This document shows positions 25,800-33,529 of a DNA stretch of 64,000 nucleotides, in pieces. The notes beneath the pieces are model-generated. The model had not been told where the DNA came from, searched no databases, and worked only from the letters and a program-made list of their open reading frames with translations. Every line of letters begins with the position of its first letter. The stretch's first letter is position 1. Made by a program: the position numbers and the translations under genes. Location of the stretch: positions 124,001-188,000 of the forward strand of contig NZ_FOOT01000002.1 of the NCBI RefSeq assembly GCF_900113285.1, written 5' to 3'. This DNA comes from Pontibacter chinhatensis (lineage in GTDB: Bacteria > Bacteroidota > Bacteroidia > Cytophagales > Hymenobacteraceae).

Positions 25800-27047
25800 A
25801 TGATGATGTACGCTAAATATCAGAAGATGCTTGGTAGGGTATTTTATTTTATATTTTCCTCGCTACTCCTTTTAGCAGGATGTAAAAGTGCAACACCTTT
25901 AGAAGCCATCAGTTTTAAGAATAACTACAAATTCAGCGCTGACATAACAGAAAGAACGGAGAAAGATACCATTCCCTGGAAGTATCAATTAGCAGCAGCA
26001 GATTTTGCCACGAAAGGCGACTACAGGAAAGCACTGGAACAATGGGATATTGCCATCCCCCAAAAGTTTAAGCCCTACACCGAGCAAGAGATAGATTCTA
26101 TTCGCTTACAATATAAGGTAGTTCCGGCCGCTGCTTACATTGTGGAACAGGCAAAATCAAACCGGGTTATCATTATAAATGAGGCCCACCATAGTCCTCT
26201 ACATCGGGTATTTACCAAATCGCTTCTCCAGCAGCTCTACGACAACGGATATAGAAATCTTGGCCTAGAAGCCTTAACCAATGGTAAGTTAAAAGACAGT
26301 CTTCTACAGAGCAGAAAGTACCCAATTATGGACACGGGTCACTACACCAAGGACCCGCAGTTCGGAAACTTCATCAGGACGGCGCTGGAAATCGGGTACA
26401 ATGTCTTTCCGTATGAAACGACCGAGCGCAGCAACGGCAAACCCCGGGAAATAGATCAGGCAAGAAACATTCAGGAGGTAATGGAGAGGCGCCCTAACGA
26501 AAAGTTTCTGATTCATTGTGGGTTTGGACATGTGGAAGAAGGAGAACATGACACGTGGGAGAAAGCCATGGCCGGCAGGCTGGCGGAGTTCACGGGTATT
26601 GATCCGCTAACAATAAATCAGGTGCCTTATAGTGAAAAGAGCCAACCGGAATGGAGCCATCCTCTACTTCGAGCTTTTAACATCACTCAACCCTCTGTTC
26701 TGCTTGATCAGGAGAGCCGCCCTTTCCGTTTCGAGCGTGGCAAAACCTGGGCTGACATAGCCGTGCTTCACCCGTTCACCTCCTACACCCATGAGCGACC
26801 CAGCTGGCTTTTTGAGAATGAGAATAAATCCGTAAACATTAACTTAAATAAGGTGGGGATTACCTTTCCTGTTTTAGTTATGGCCTTTAAAAAAGGAGAG
26901 AAAATAGATGAAGCTGTTCCCGTGGACATACTAGAGGTATCGGACAAAACCAGTTTGCCTATACTTGCGCTGCCGAAAGGGAAGTATGAAATTGTAGTAA
27001 TAAACAGATCGGAAGAAGCCCGAAAGTTTGAGCTAAAGGTAAAATAA
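25800..27047 (+). CDS. Lipoprotein with a ChaN/erythromycin-esterase-like fold (tentative)
   Basis: A 415-residue predicted lipoprotein: a hydrophobic stretch then LLLLAGC with Cys28. The core has VIIINEAHHSPLHRVF, LGLEALTN, YNVFPYETTE and FLIHCGFGHVEEGEH, a pattern of Glu and His at strand ends like that of ChaN, TIKI and erythromycin esterase-type proteins. Those bind metals or hydrolyse esters or peptides; the function here is unproven. Three Met codons in a row leave the exact start open. The gene is AT-richer than its neighbours and follows the TonB_C genes with 82 bases between. A remnant of a TonB_C gene lies directly downstream. Confidence 0.6.
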   Translation: MMMYAKYQKMLGRVFYFIFSSLLLLAGCKSATPLEAISFKNNYKFSADITERTEKDTIPWKYQLAAADFATKGDYRKALEQWDIAIPQKFKPYTEQEIDSIRLQYKVVPAAAYIVEQAKSNRVIIINEAHHSPLHRVFTKSLLQQLYDNGYRNLGLEALTNGKLKDSLLQSRKYPIMDTGHYTKDPQFGNFIRTALEIGYNVFPYETTERSNGKPREIDQARNIQEVMERRPNEKFLIHCGFGHVEEGEHDTWEKAMAGRLAEFTGIDPLTINQVPYSEKSQPEWSHPLLRAFNITQPSVLLDQESRPFRFERGKTWADIAVLHPFTSYTHERPSWLFENENKSVNINLNKVGITFPVLVMAFKKGEKIDEAVPVDILEVSDKTSLPILALPKGKYEIVVINRSEEARKFELKVK

Positions 27048-27054
27048 CCATTGC

Positions 27055-27162
27055 AAAGCCACCGGTTTGATTTTTTCAGTTAAGGAGAACAACAAACTGG
27101 TGCCGGTGCGCTTTACCATTCCCGTCGACATTGCGCCTGCCCTCACCAAAAAGAAGAAGTAG
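27055..27162 (+). pseudogene. Remnant of a TonB_C-domain gene (C-terminal end only)
   Basis: Just after the lipoprotein stop, a frame with no start codon reads TGLIFSVKENNKLVPVRFTI and on to PVDIAPALTKKKK, ending in TAG at 27160-27162. NNKLVPVRFTIPV matches the last strand of TonB_C domains, such as PVRVRYTLPVRFA in the two genes upstream. It is best explained as the tail of a further TonB_C copy whose 5' part was deleted or replaced by the AT-rich lipoprotein gene. Confidence 0.65.
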
Positions 27163-27175
27163 TAAACTTATACCA

Positions 27176-27223
27176 TAAAGCCGCCGCCCCTGCCGAACGA
27201 AGTCAGCAGGGGCGGCGGCTTTA
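27176..27223. terminator. Strong bidirectional hairpin between convergent genes
   Basis: An 18-bp perfect stem (TAAAGCCGCCGCCCCTGC and its complement) with a 12-base loop lies between the plus-strand TonB_C locus and the minus-strand surE. The outer A/T ends of the stem give U-tracts in both directions. Confidence 0.85.
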
Positions 27224-27239
27224 ATGAGGAAGTATAAAA

Positions 27240-28016
27240 TTAAAAATTCCAGTCCTCGTTAATGATGGCCATCGCGTGGTGGGCCGTCATGTCGAACTGG
27301 CAGGGTACGATGGAGACATAATTGTTCACCAGCGCCCATTCGTCGGTATCCTCTCCTTTGTCGTGGTTCACGAAACTGCCCGTCATCCAGTAGTACTTGC
27401 GGTTGTGCGGGTCCAGGCGCTCGTCGAACTCCTCCTGCCACTTGGCGCGGGCCTGGCGGCATACTTTAATCCCTTTTATCGGCTCTTCGCTCTTTTTTGG
27501 GAAGTTCACGTTCAGGGCCGTGTTCTCCGGAATGCCGTGCTCTATCGCCTCGCGGATGATCTTCTCTACAAACTCCTCGGTATGGCTGAAGTCAGCGCCG
27601 TGGCCGTAGTCGCAGAGCGAGAAGCCAATGGCAGGCAGCCCCTCGATAGCTGCCTCAATGGCCGCCGACATCGTGCCGGAGTACAAAACGCTGATGCTGG
27701 AGTTGGAGCCGTGATTGATGCCGCTTACTACCAGGTCGGGCTGGCGGTCCTTTAGCACGTGGAACTTGGCCAACTTCACGCAGTCGGCCGGGGTGCCGGA
27801 GCACTCATACGCCTCCACGCCGAGATCCTCTAAAGCGATGGATTTATCTAAGCGAAGCGTATTTCCAATCGTGATGGCGTGCCCCATGCCCGATTGAGGC
27901 GAATCTGGAGCCACTACAACTACCTCCCCTACTTTCATGGCCACCCGCACCAGTGTTCGGATGCCCGGGGCCGTAATGCCGTCGTCGTTGGAAACTAAGA
28001 TTAATGGTTTAGCCAT
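27240..28016 (-). CDS. surE: 5'/3'-nucleotidase SurE
   Basis: A 258-residue SurE family phosphatase, which removes phosphate from nucleoside monophosphates in a metal-dependent reaction. The N-terminal metal site ILVSNDDGITAPGI (D11, D12), the SGTPADCVKLA loop and the SGINHGSNS motif with its Asn ligand are all present. Length is typical. It is a single gene: a strong hairpin lies beyond its stop and a divergent lipoprotein gene lies upstream. SurE is involved in stationary-phase survival and nucleotide scavenging in other bacteria. Assignment is firm. Confidence 0.95.
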   Translation of the reverse strand: MAKPLILVSNDDGITAPGIRTLVRVAMKVGEVVVVAPDSPQSGMGHAITIGNTLRLDKSIALEDLGVEAYECSGTPADCVKLAKFHVLKDRQPDLVVSGINHGSNSSISVLYSGTMSAAIEAAIEGLPAIGFSLCDYGHGADFSHTEEFVEKIIREAIEHGIPENTALNVNFPKKSEEPIKGIKVCRQARAKWQEEFDERLDPHNRKYYWMTGSFVNHDKGEDTDEWALVNNYVSIVPCQFDMTAHHAMAIINEDWNF

Positions 28017-28136
28017 TTTAACTTTTCTATGTTGATGTATGATAATAAAAACGAACTTGTACTAGTTGCTAATATACTACAACCCGTAGCTGCACATCAA
28101 GGTTTATACAATTAAATACACAGAGGCCGAACTACC

Positions 28137-28754
28137 ATGTTAAAGAATATTTTATATGCGGTCTTGCTGGGAGTTGGCATGGCAGCTTGCCTCTCGCAAC
28201 AGGACAACCCGGACGATGAAACAGCCGGCGAACCCGAAGAATTTATACTTCCGGAGACCACCGAAGACGCCACTGCCCTTTCCGATTCTACCCTTTTTCT
28301 GGTAGCCGAGCAGCGCGTGGGCAACACCCGCATCGGCATGCCCATAGCTCGGATGCGGCAACAGGTAAGCGGCGGGCTCCGCCTCACCGACACCACCCTG
28401 AACTTGGAGGGCGCACCAAGCACCGCCTATGTGCTGCGCCCTGAGAAAGAGGCAAAAGGCCTGCTGATAGAGCAGTCCTGCGACGGCGAATGTAAAGTAT
28501 GGCGCATCAGCGTGCTCAGTCCGAAGTATAAAACAGCTAAAGACATACGCGTAGGTACCACCTATGGTGAGCTGCAACAGGTGTACAAAATACGTGCTGT
28601 CACGTTTGAGGAAGGCAACGTAGTAGCACAGGCTCCGGACGCAGGTATGAGTTTTATGCTAGACCACAGCAGCCTGCCGGCTGAGGAACTTTCCCGGCTT
28701 AACGCGGCCACTGCGCCAAAAAATCTCCCAATTGAGCGAATCTTAGTATATTAA
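28137..28754 (+). CDS. Lipoprotein of unknown function
   Basis: A 205-residue predicted lipoprotein with signal peptide and lipobox VGMAAC (Cys18), followed by an acidic linker (about 25 residues rich in D, E, P). The rest is a small beta-rich domain with ADSTLF-like and RVGNTRIGMPIARMRQQ segments and CDGECKVWRISV, possibly two cysteines close enough for a disulfide. The phrase RVGxTYGELQQVYKI recalls periplasmic proteins in which a parameter-like repeat occurs twice, but I cannot name the family. It is divergent from surE and 40 bases upstream of the DoxX gene. Probably anchored on the periplasmic face of a membrane. Confidence 0.7.
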   Translation: MLKNILYAVLLGVGMAACLSQQDNPDDETAGEPEEFILPETTEDATALSDSTLFLVAEQRVGNTRIGMPIARMRQQVSGGLRLTDTTLNLEGAPSTAYVLRPEKEAKGLLIEQSCDGECKVWRISVLSPKYKTAKDIRVGTTYGELQQVYKIRAVTFEEGNVVAQAPDAGMSFMLDHSSLPAEELSRLNAATAPKNLPIERILVY

Positions 28755-28794
28755 GCTGTTGCTATATTCGAGGTAAATTCCTATACTTGCCCCT

Positions 28795-29244
28795 ATGGCT
28801 ATACTTCGCGCGGGCTACAAAACAAAGAATTTCGGATTGCTGTTGCTCCGGGTGGGCATCGGGGTGATGTTTATACTTCATGGCTGGCCTAAATTGGCGG
28901 GCGGCATGGCTCGTTGGGAGGTAATTGGGCAGAACATGGGGCTACTGGGGATTGATTTTATGCCTGTGTTCTGGGGTTTTATGGCGGCCGTTGCAGAGGT
29001 ATTTGGAGGAGGCCTGTTGATACTGGGTTTTCTGTTCAGGCCTGCGACAGCACTATTGTTTTTTACCATGGTGGTAGCCACCCTGCGCCACGTAGCTGCC
29101 GGCGACGGATTTGGCGGCTACTCCCACTCCCTGGAAGCGGCCATACTGTTTTTTGCGCTCCTGCTCATCGGCCCGGGCAAGTATAGCCTAGACCACCACC
29201 TTTTCCAGAACGAAAAGAAGCGCAGCCGTAAGTACTACGCCTAG
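28795..29244 (+). CDS. DoxX family membrane protein
   Basis: A 149-residue protein with four hydrophobic helices and the DoxX signature LLLRVGIGVMFILHGWPKL near the N-terminus, then GGLLILGFLFRPAT. DoxX-type proteins are small inner-membrane components linked to quinone or thiosulfate oxidation or oxidative-stress defence, but most are uncharacterised. The start at 28795 gives a typical length. A compact terminator follows. It may be co-transcribed with the lipoprotein upstream (40-base gap). Family is sure; role unknown. Confidence 0.9.
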   Translation: MAILRAGYKTKNFGLLLLRVGIGVMFILHGWPKLAGGMARWEVIGQNMGLLGIDFMPVFWGFMAAVAEVFGGGLLILGFLFRPATALLFFTMVVATLRHVAAGDGFGGYSHSLEAAILFFALLLIGPGKYSLDHHLFQNEKKRSRKYYA

Positions 29245-29275
29245 CAACTTAAAAGAAAGCACACCTATACCCTAC

Positions 29276-29302
29276 AAAGACGCAACACCATGCGTCTTTT
29301 TT
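29276..29302 (+). terminator. Rho-independent terminator after doxX-like gene
   Basis: Stem AAAGACGCA / TGCGTCTTT with a 6-base loop and a T6 run. Confidence 0.85.
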
Positions 29303-29390
29303 GTTTTGCAGTATAGCAGGATCTCTCTAGTATATAAGGCGTCGTGTAGTCTATTGCAAGGAAAGCTGAAATGCATAGCGTCTCTACAAC

Positions 29391-29480
29391 CCTCCCCCTA
29401 GCCTTCTAACTCTCCCACTCTCTAACTCCCCAACTCTTCCAACTTTCTAACTTTTTAACCTTCTAACTCCCCAACTTTTC
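29391..29480 (+). repeat. Pyrimidine-rich degenerate tandem repeat (CTAACTYYY)
   Basis: About 90 bases almost free of G on this strand, made of variants of CTAACTCYC / TTCTAACTTT / CCAACTCTTCC. It ends 40 bases before the M14 peptidase start. It may act as a 5' leader element, a slipped-strand or triplex-prone tract, or be a repeat without function. Confidence 0.65.
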
Positions 29481-29518
29481 TTATCATTGCTCCTTGATTA
29501 AAACTGCTAAACCATACT

Positions 29519-31276
29519 ATGCTCACCACTTTACTACTTGCCACCCTACTCAGCACGGGCACGCCCGCACAAGGCAAACCCGACCTGAAAACGCCCTACG
29601 AGCAAGGCAACGGTAACCAGACTGCCACCTACGAGGAGGCTATCGAATGGTACCAGAAACTCGACCAGGCCTATGACGAGGTGAAGATGGTCCCTTACGG
29701 AATGACCGACGCGGGGCGCCCGCTGCACCTGGTCATCGTATCCACGGACAAGGACTTTGACCCCGCTTCCATCCGCCAGAAGAACAAGTGCATCCTACTG
29801 ATACAGAATGGCATCCACCCGGGCGAGCCGGAGGGTATTGATGCTACCATGCTTTTGGCCCGCGATTACCTGCAGAACAAGAAGCTGCGCAAACAACTCG
29901 ATAACGTGGTGCTGGCCATCATCCCGGTATACAACATCGGCGGCGCCCTGAACCGCAACAGCCATACCCGCACCAACCAAAACGGACCGGAGGAGTATGG
30001 CTTCCGGGGCAACGCCCGCAACCTGGACCTGAACCGCGACTATATCAAAACCGACTCGCGTAACGCCCAGACTTTCCACCAGATCTTCCGCGAATGGGAT
30101 CCGGATGTGTTCATGGACAACCATACTTCCAACGGGGCCGATTACCAGCACGTGATGACGCTCATCGCCACACAGCACAACAAACTGAACCCCACGCTGG
30201 CCAAGTACCTGAGCGGTAAAATGGTGCCCACGCTGTACGAAGGCATGAAGCAGGACAAGTTCCCGATGGTGCCATACATGAACCACGCCGGCGAGACACC
30301 GGACCAGGGCATTATCGGCTTCATGGAGTCGCCGCGCTATGCCACGGGCTATACTACGCTCTACAACACGATTGGCTTTGTGCCCGAGACGCACATGCTC
30401 AAGCCCTTCGACCAGCGCGTGAAGGCTACCTACAAACTGATGGAGAACATGATTGAGACCATCCACCGCGACGCCGACGAGATCGGCAAACTGCGCCAGC
30501 AGGCCAAGCAGCAGACCCTCACTCAAAAGCAGTTTGCGCTTAACTGGCAGCTCGACACCACCAAAGTAACGCAGATTCCTTTCCTGGGCTACGAGGCAAA
30601 GTATAAACCCAGCGAAGTGAGCGGCCACGATCGCCTCTACTACGATCGCAAGTCGCCTTACAGCAGGAAGATAAATTACTATGATGAGTTTGTGCCGACC
30701 GTGACGGTGGAGAAGCCGGTTGCCTACATTATCCCGCAGGCCTGGCACGAAGTGATTGAGCGCCTGAAACTGAACAAAGTGCAAATGCAGCAGCTACAGC
30801 GCGACACCACCCTGACGCTGGACTCCTACTACATCAGCGATTACAAAACCAGCCAGCGCCCTTACGAAGGCCACTACCTGCACTACGATGTGCAGGTGGA
30901 GACTAAGCGCATGCCGCGCCAGTTCTTTAAAGGCGATTACGTGGTATACCTCAACCAGGAGGCCAACCGCTTTCTGGTGGAGGTGCTGGAGCCGCAGGCC
31001 GTGGATTCCTACTTCAACTGGAATTTCTTCGACTCCATTCTGATGCAGAAGGAGTATTTCTCGAGCTACGTGTTTGAGGACCTGGCTGCCCAGTACCTGA
31101 AGCAGAACCCCGAGCTGCGCAAGCAACTGGAGGCGCGCAAAAAGCAGGACCCCGAGTTTGCCAAAAGCGCCCGTGCTCAGCTGGATTTTGTGTACAAAAA
31201 CACGCCGCACTACGAGTATACCCACCAGCTATACCCCGTAGGCCGCCTGATGCAGGACGTGAAACTGCCGCTCTAA
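29519..31276 (+). CDS. M14 family zinc metallocarboxypeptidase, secreted
   Basis: A 585-residue exported peptidase. A short signal-like N-terminus (MLTTLLLATLLSTGTPAQ) is followed by the M14 fold with the zinc motif GIHPGEPEG (H100, E103), then RNLDLNRDYIKTDSRNAQTF (substrate Arg/Asn region) and VFMDNHTSNGADYQH, which holds the third zinc ligand. The C-terminal 250 residues form an extra domain of unknown role. M14 enzymes trim C-terminal residues from peptides or peptidoglycan stems. It is a single gene preceded by the pyrimidine-rich repeat. The family is clear; specificity is not. Confidence 0.9.
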   Translation: MLTTLLLATLLSTGTPAQGKPDLKTPYEQGNGNQTATYEEAIEWYQKLDQAYDEVKMVPYGMTDAGRPLHLVIVSTDKDFDPASIRQKNKCILLIQNGIHPGEPEGIDATMLLARDYLQNKKLRKQLDNVVLAIIPVYNIGGALNRNSHTRTNQNGPEEYGFRGNARNLDLNRDYIKTDSRNAQTFHQIFREWDPDVFMDNHTSNGADYQHVMTLIATQHNKLNPTLAKYLSGKMVPTLYEGMKQDKFPMVPYMNHAGETPDQGIIGFMESPRYATGYTTLYNTIGFVPETHMLKPFDQRVKATYKLMENMIETIHRDADEIGKLRQQAKQQTLTQKQFALNWQLDTTKVTQIPFLGYEAKYKPSEVSGHDRLYYDRKSPYSRKINYYDEFVPTVTVEKPVAYIIPQAWHEVIERLKLNKVQMQQLQRDTTLTLDSYYISDYKTSQRPYEGHYLHYDVQVETKRMPRQFFKGDYVVYLNQEANRFLVEVLEPQAVDSYFNWNFFDSILMQKEYFSSYVFEDLAAQYLKQNPELRKQLEARKKQDPEFAKSARAQLDFVYKNTPHYEYTHQLYPVGRLMQDVKLPL

Positions 31277-31340
31277 AATATAAACTGAGTATAAAGTATA
31301 GAAGCCATTATAAAGACGAGGCGGTTTTATACTTTTATTT

Positions 31341-31416
31341 TGTCATCCTGAAAGGATCTTGTTAGCACACAGTATAAGCTTAAGCTCCTTTCTACCAGGA
31401 TTCTTTTAGAATGACA
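31341..31416. repeat. Inverted-repeat hairpin element, TGTCATCCTG family, copy B
   Basis: Arms at 31341-31361 (TGTCATCCTGAAAGGATCTTG) and 31396-31416 pair at 17 of 21 positions with a 34-base spacer. The rest of the 31277-31622 gap holds TATACTT words, a short hairpin (AAGCCACTC...GAGTGGCTTTTT, about 31459-31487) and the promoter of the nitroreductase gene. Confidence 0.75.
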
Positions 31417-31575
31417 GGTTCTATAGTTTAATCCCGTACAGTACCCTAATTCGAAGTATAGAAGCCACTCTGTGAGAGTGGCTTTTTGCATTCCAAGCAG
31501 CTCCAAAGTATAAATCTGCGACAAGAGCAGCAGAAAAAAGATGAAACTTATGTAGCAGATAACATGTTTTGACAT

Positions 31576-31583
31576 TAAATTTG
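31576..31583 (+). promoter_or_regulatory. Bacteroidota -7 element of the nitroreductase gene
   Basis: TAAATTTG fits TAnnTTTG and lies 39 bases before the ATG at 31623. The short motif ATGTACATACAT directly after it could be an operator, but this is weak. Confidence 0.5.
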
Positions 31584-31622
31584 CATGTACATACATTAAT
31601 TATCAAAACAAATATCACTCTA

Positions 31623-32261
31623 ATGAGTCTATTACAGCATTTGAACTGGCGCTACGCTACCAAACGCATGACGGGAGAGCGCGTGCCACAAGAAAAAGTT
31701 GACTATATACTGGAGGCCACTCGCCTGTCGGCTTCCTCTATGGGCTTGCAGCCTTATACTATCCTGGTAGTGGAAAACCCGGAGTTGCGCAAGCAAATCC
31801 AGAAAGTGGCCTTAAACCAGCCTCAGATTGCGGAGGCATCGCACCTGCTTATTTTCGCCGCCTGGAGCGATGTGACAGAAACAGAGGTAGATGCGTATAT
31901 GCAGAATATCGCCGAGGTGCGTGGCATTCCTGTAGAATCACTTGCTGACTTTAAAGCTAGCCTGATGAATGGAGTGGTGAGCCGCCCACAGGAGCAGAAG
32001 TATGAGTGGGCCGCCCGCCAGGCGTATATTGCTTTGGGTACTGCTCTTGCCGCCGCTGCCGAACAAGCCGTGGATGGCACCCCTATGGAAGGCTTTGACC
32101 CGGCCGGCCTGGATGAGCTGCTTAACCTGAAAGAAAAAGGCCTGCGCAGTGTTGCCCTTCTGGCACTCGGCTACCGCCATACCGAGGCGGATTTCCTGGC
32201 CACAGCCAAGAAAGTGCGCCGCGACAAGGAGCAGCTTTTCGTAGCGCTGGACGAAGTATAA
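31623..32261 (+). CDS. Nitroreductase family NAD(P)H-dependent FMN oxidoreductase
   Basis: A 212-residue nitroreductase-fold protein. It starts MSLLQHLNWRYATKRM, the usual FMN-phosphate-binding N-terminus (R/K-rich), contains ATRLSASSMGLQPYTILVV, and later GTALAAAAEQAVDGTPMEGF plus ALLALGYRH near the end. Members reduce nitroaromatics, quinones or flavins using NAD(P)H. The start at 31623 is chosen because the upstream extension overlaps the promoter-like element. The gene is single and closed by a terminator. Possibly induced by oxidative or xenobiotic stress, but no regulator is adjacent. Confidence 0.92.
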   Translation: MSLLQHLNWRYATKRMTGERVPQEKVDYILEATRLSASSMGLQPYTILVVENPELRKQIQKVALNQPQIAEASHLLIFAAWSDVTETEVDAYMQNIAEVRGIPVESLADFKASLMNGVVSRPQEQKYEWAARQAYIALGTALAAAAEQAVDGTPMEGFDPAGLDELLNLKEKGLRSVALLALGYRHTEADFLATAKKVRRDKEQLFVALDEV

Positions 32262-32280
32262 CAAGATCATCTTAAAGTAT

Positions 32281-32307
32281 AAAAGGCCACCTCATCGGTG
32301 GCCTTTT
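32281..32307 (+). terminator. Rho-independent terminator after the nitroreductase gene
   Basis: Stem AAAAGGCCACC / GGTGGCCTTTT with a 5-base loop, followed by TGTGTTTTT. AAGTATA abuts the 5' side. Confidence 0.85.
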
Positions 32308-32419
32308 GTGTTTTTGATGGAATTTATACTTTATGTTGCTATTTAAGACTTTGATTTGAAGGTGTAACTCATGCCAAGAATAGGGCCATTTTATTCTACT
32401 CACAATGCCTTAATTTATC

Positions 32420-32490
32420 TGTCATTCTGTTAAGAAACTTGGTGGAAGGAAGCTTCTGCTTCTTGCTACCAAGATCCTTTCAGGATGACA
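32420..32490. repeat. Inverted-repeat hairpin element, TGTCATCCTG family, copy C
   Basis: Left arm from 32420 (TGTCATTCTGTTAAGAAACT) and right arm 32466-32490 ending CCTTTCAGGATGACA pair over about 25 bases around a 20-base spacer. It lies between the nitroreductase and PhzF genes and has the same outer ends as copies A and B. Confidence 0.75.
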
Positions 32491-32553
32491 AAATAAAAAG
32501 AAATAGCCCTGCTCAGAGGTAAGGTTAAGGATGGGTTCATCGCAACTTAAGTT

Positions 32554-33342
32554 TTATACTTCTATCTCCCCTTTCAGGTAGGTTACAGCCTTGCCCGTAA
32601 TCTTTACCCTGTCGCCAGCGATTTCGCACTGCAGGGCTCCCTGTCTCTTAGACAGCTGCCGGGCGGTCATCACCTTTTTCCCAATCCTTTCGCTCCAATA
32701 AGGCGTCAGTGAAGTATGCGCAGAGCCGGTCACAGGATCTTCCGGGATGCCTACCTGCGGGCAGAAGAAGCGGGACACGAAATCCACCTCATTGCCTGGT
32801 GCAGTCACGATGATGCCCCTGGCAGGCACGGTGTTGATGAGTGCAATATCCGGGTCAAAGCCTTCCACATCTGCCTGCGAAGTATACACAAGCAGGTAAT
32901 CAGTCTTGCCTTTGTAGGTTTCCTGTGGGGCTTTGCACAGCGCGGTAACTAAGGCTTCCGGGGTTTCGGCTGGCTCCAGCACATCCACCGGGAAGTCCAA
33001 GGTCAGGGCATCGTTGTTTCGCGTCACCGTCAGCAAGCCGCTTTTGCGCGAATGGAACCGGATCTCTTCTGACGAATGACCATAGTAGGTGAACAGCGCA
33101 TGCGCGGCAGCCAAAGTGGCATGTCCGCACAAGTCCACCTCCACTGTGGGTGTAAACCAGGTCAGTTCATACTCCTCCCCTTTCGGCACCACAAAAGCAG
33201 TTTCGGCCAGGTTGTTTTCAGCGGCAATCTGCTGCATGGTTTCGTTAGGCAGCCAGGCATCCAGCACACATACGGCCGCTGGGTTTCCACCAAACACTTT
33301 GTCGGTAAAGGCGTCGATCTGGTATAGTTGTATCTTTTTCAT
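32554..33342 (-). CDS. PhzF family isomerase/epimerase-like protein
   Basis: About 262 residues from MKKIQLYQIDAFTDKVFGG. The family hallmarks are GNPAAVCVL near the N-terminus, the catalytic-Glu region AAENNLAETAFVV, DLCGHATLAAAH, and the matching C-terminal half-repeat with GIPEDPVTGSAHTSL. PhzF proteins share the diaminopimelate epimerase fold and isomerise small acids; most members outside phenazine producers have unknown substrates. The start at 33342 fits the family better than the 12-residue longer frame. There are no phenazine genes nearby. It is a single gene. Confidence 0.92.
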   Translation of the reverse strand: MKKIQLYQIDAFTDKVFGGNPAAVCVLDAWLPNETMQQIAAENNLAETAFVVPKGEEYELTWFTPTVEVDLCGHATLAAAHALFTYYGHSSEEIRFHSRKSGLLTVTRNNDALTLDFPVDVLEPAETPEALVTALCKAPQETYKGKTDYLLVYTSQADVEGFDPDIALINTVPARGIIVTAPGNEVDFVSRFFCPQVGIPEDPVTGSAHTSLTPYWSERIGKKVMTARQLSKRQGALQCEIAGDRVKITGKAVTYLKGEIEV

Positions 33343-33529
33343 GCTGATTGAATCTCTGGTAAAAATCTTTCCCGCCAAGGTAGAAAAAAAGCGATATCTT
33401 CCATACTTCCCGCGCTACGCCATCAGCATAAAGTATACTTCTGAAAACTTAGTAGCTGCCAAGTTTATACTTAGCCAACAGCTCAACATCAGCCTATACT
33501 TTTAGTAAAACAAAGTATAAAATACAGCG

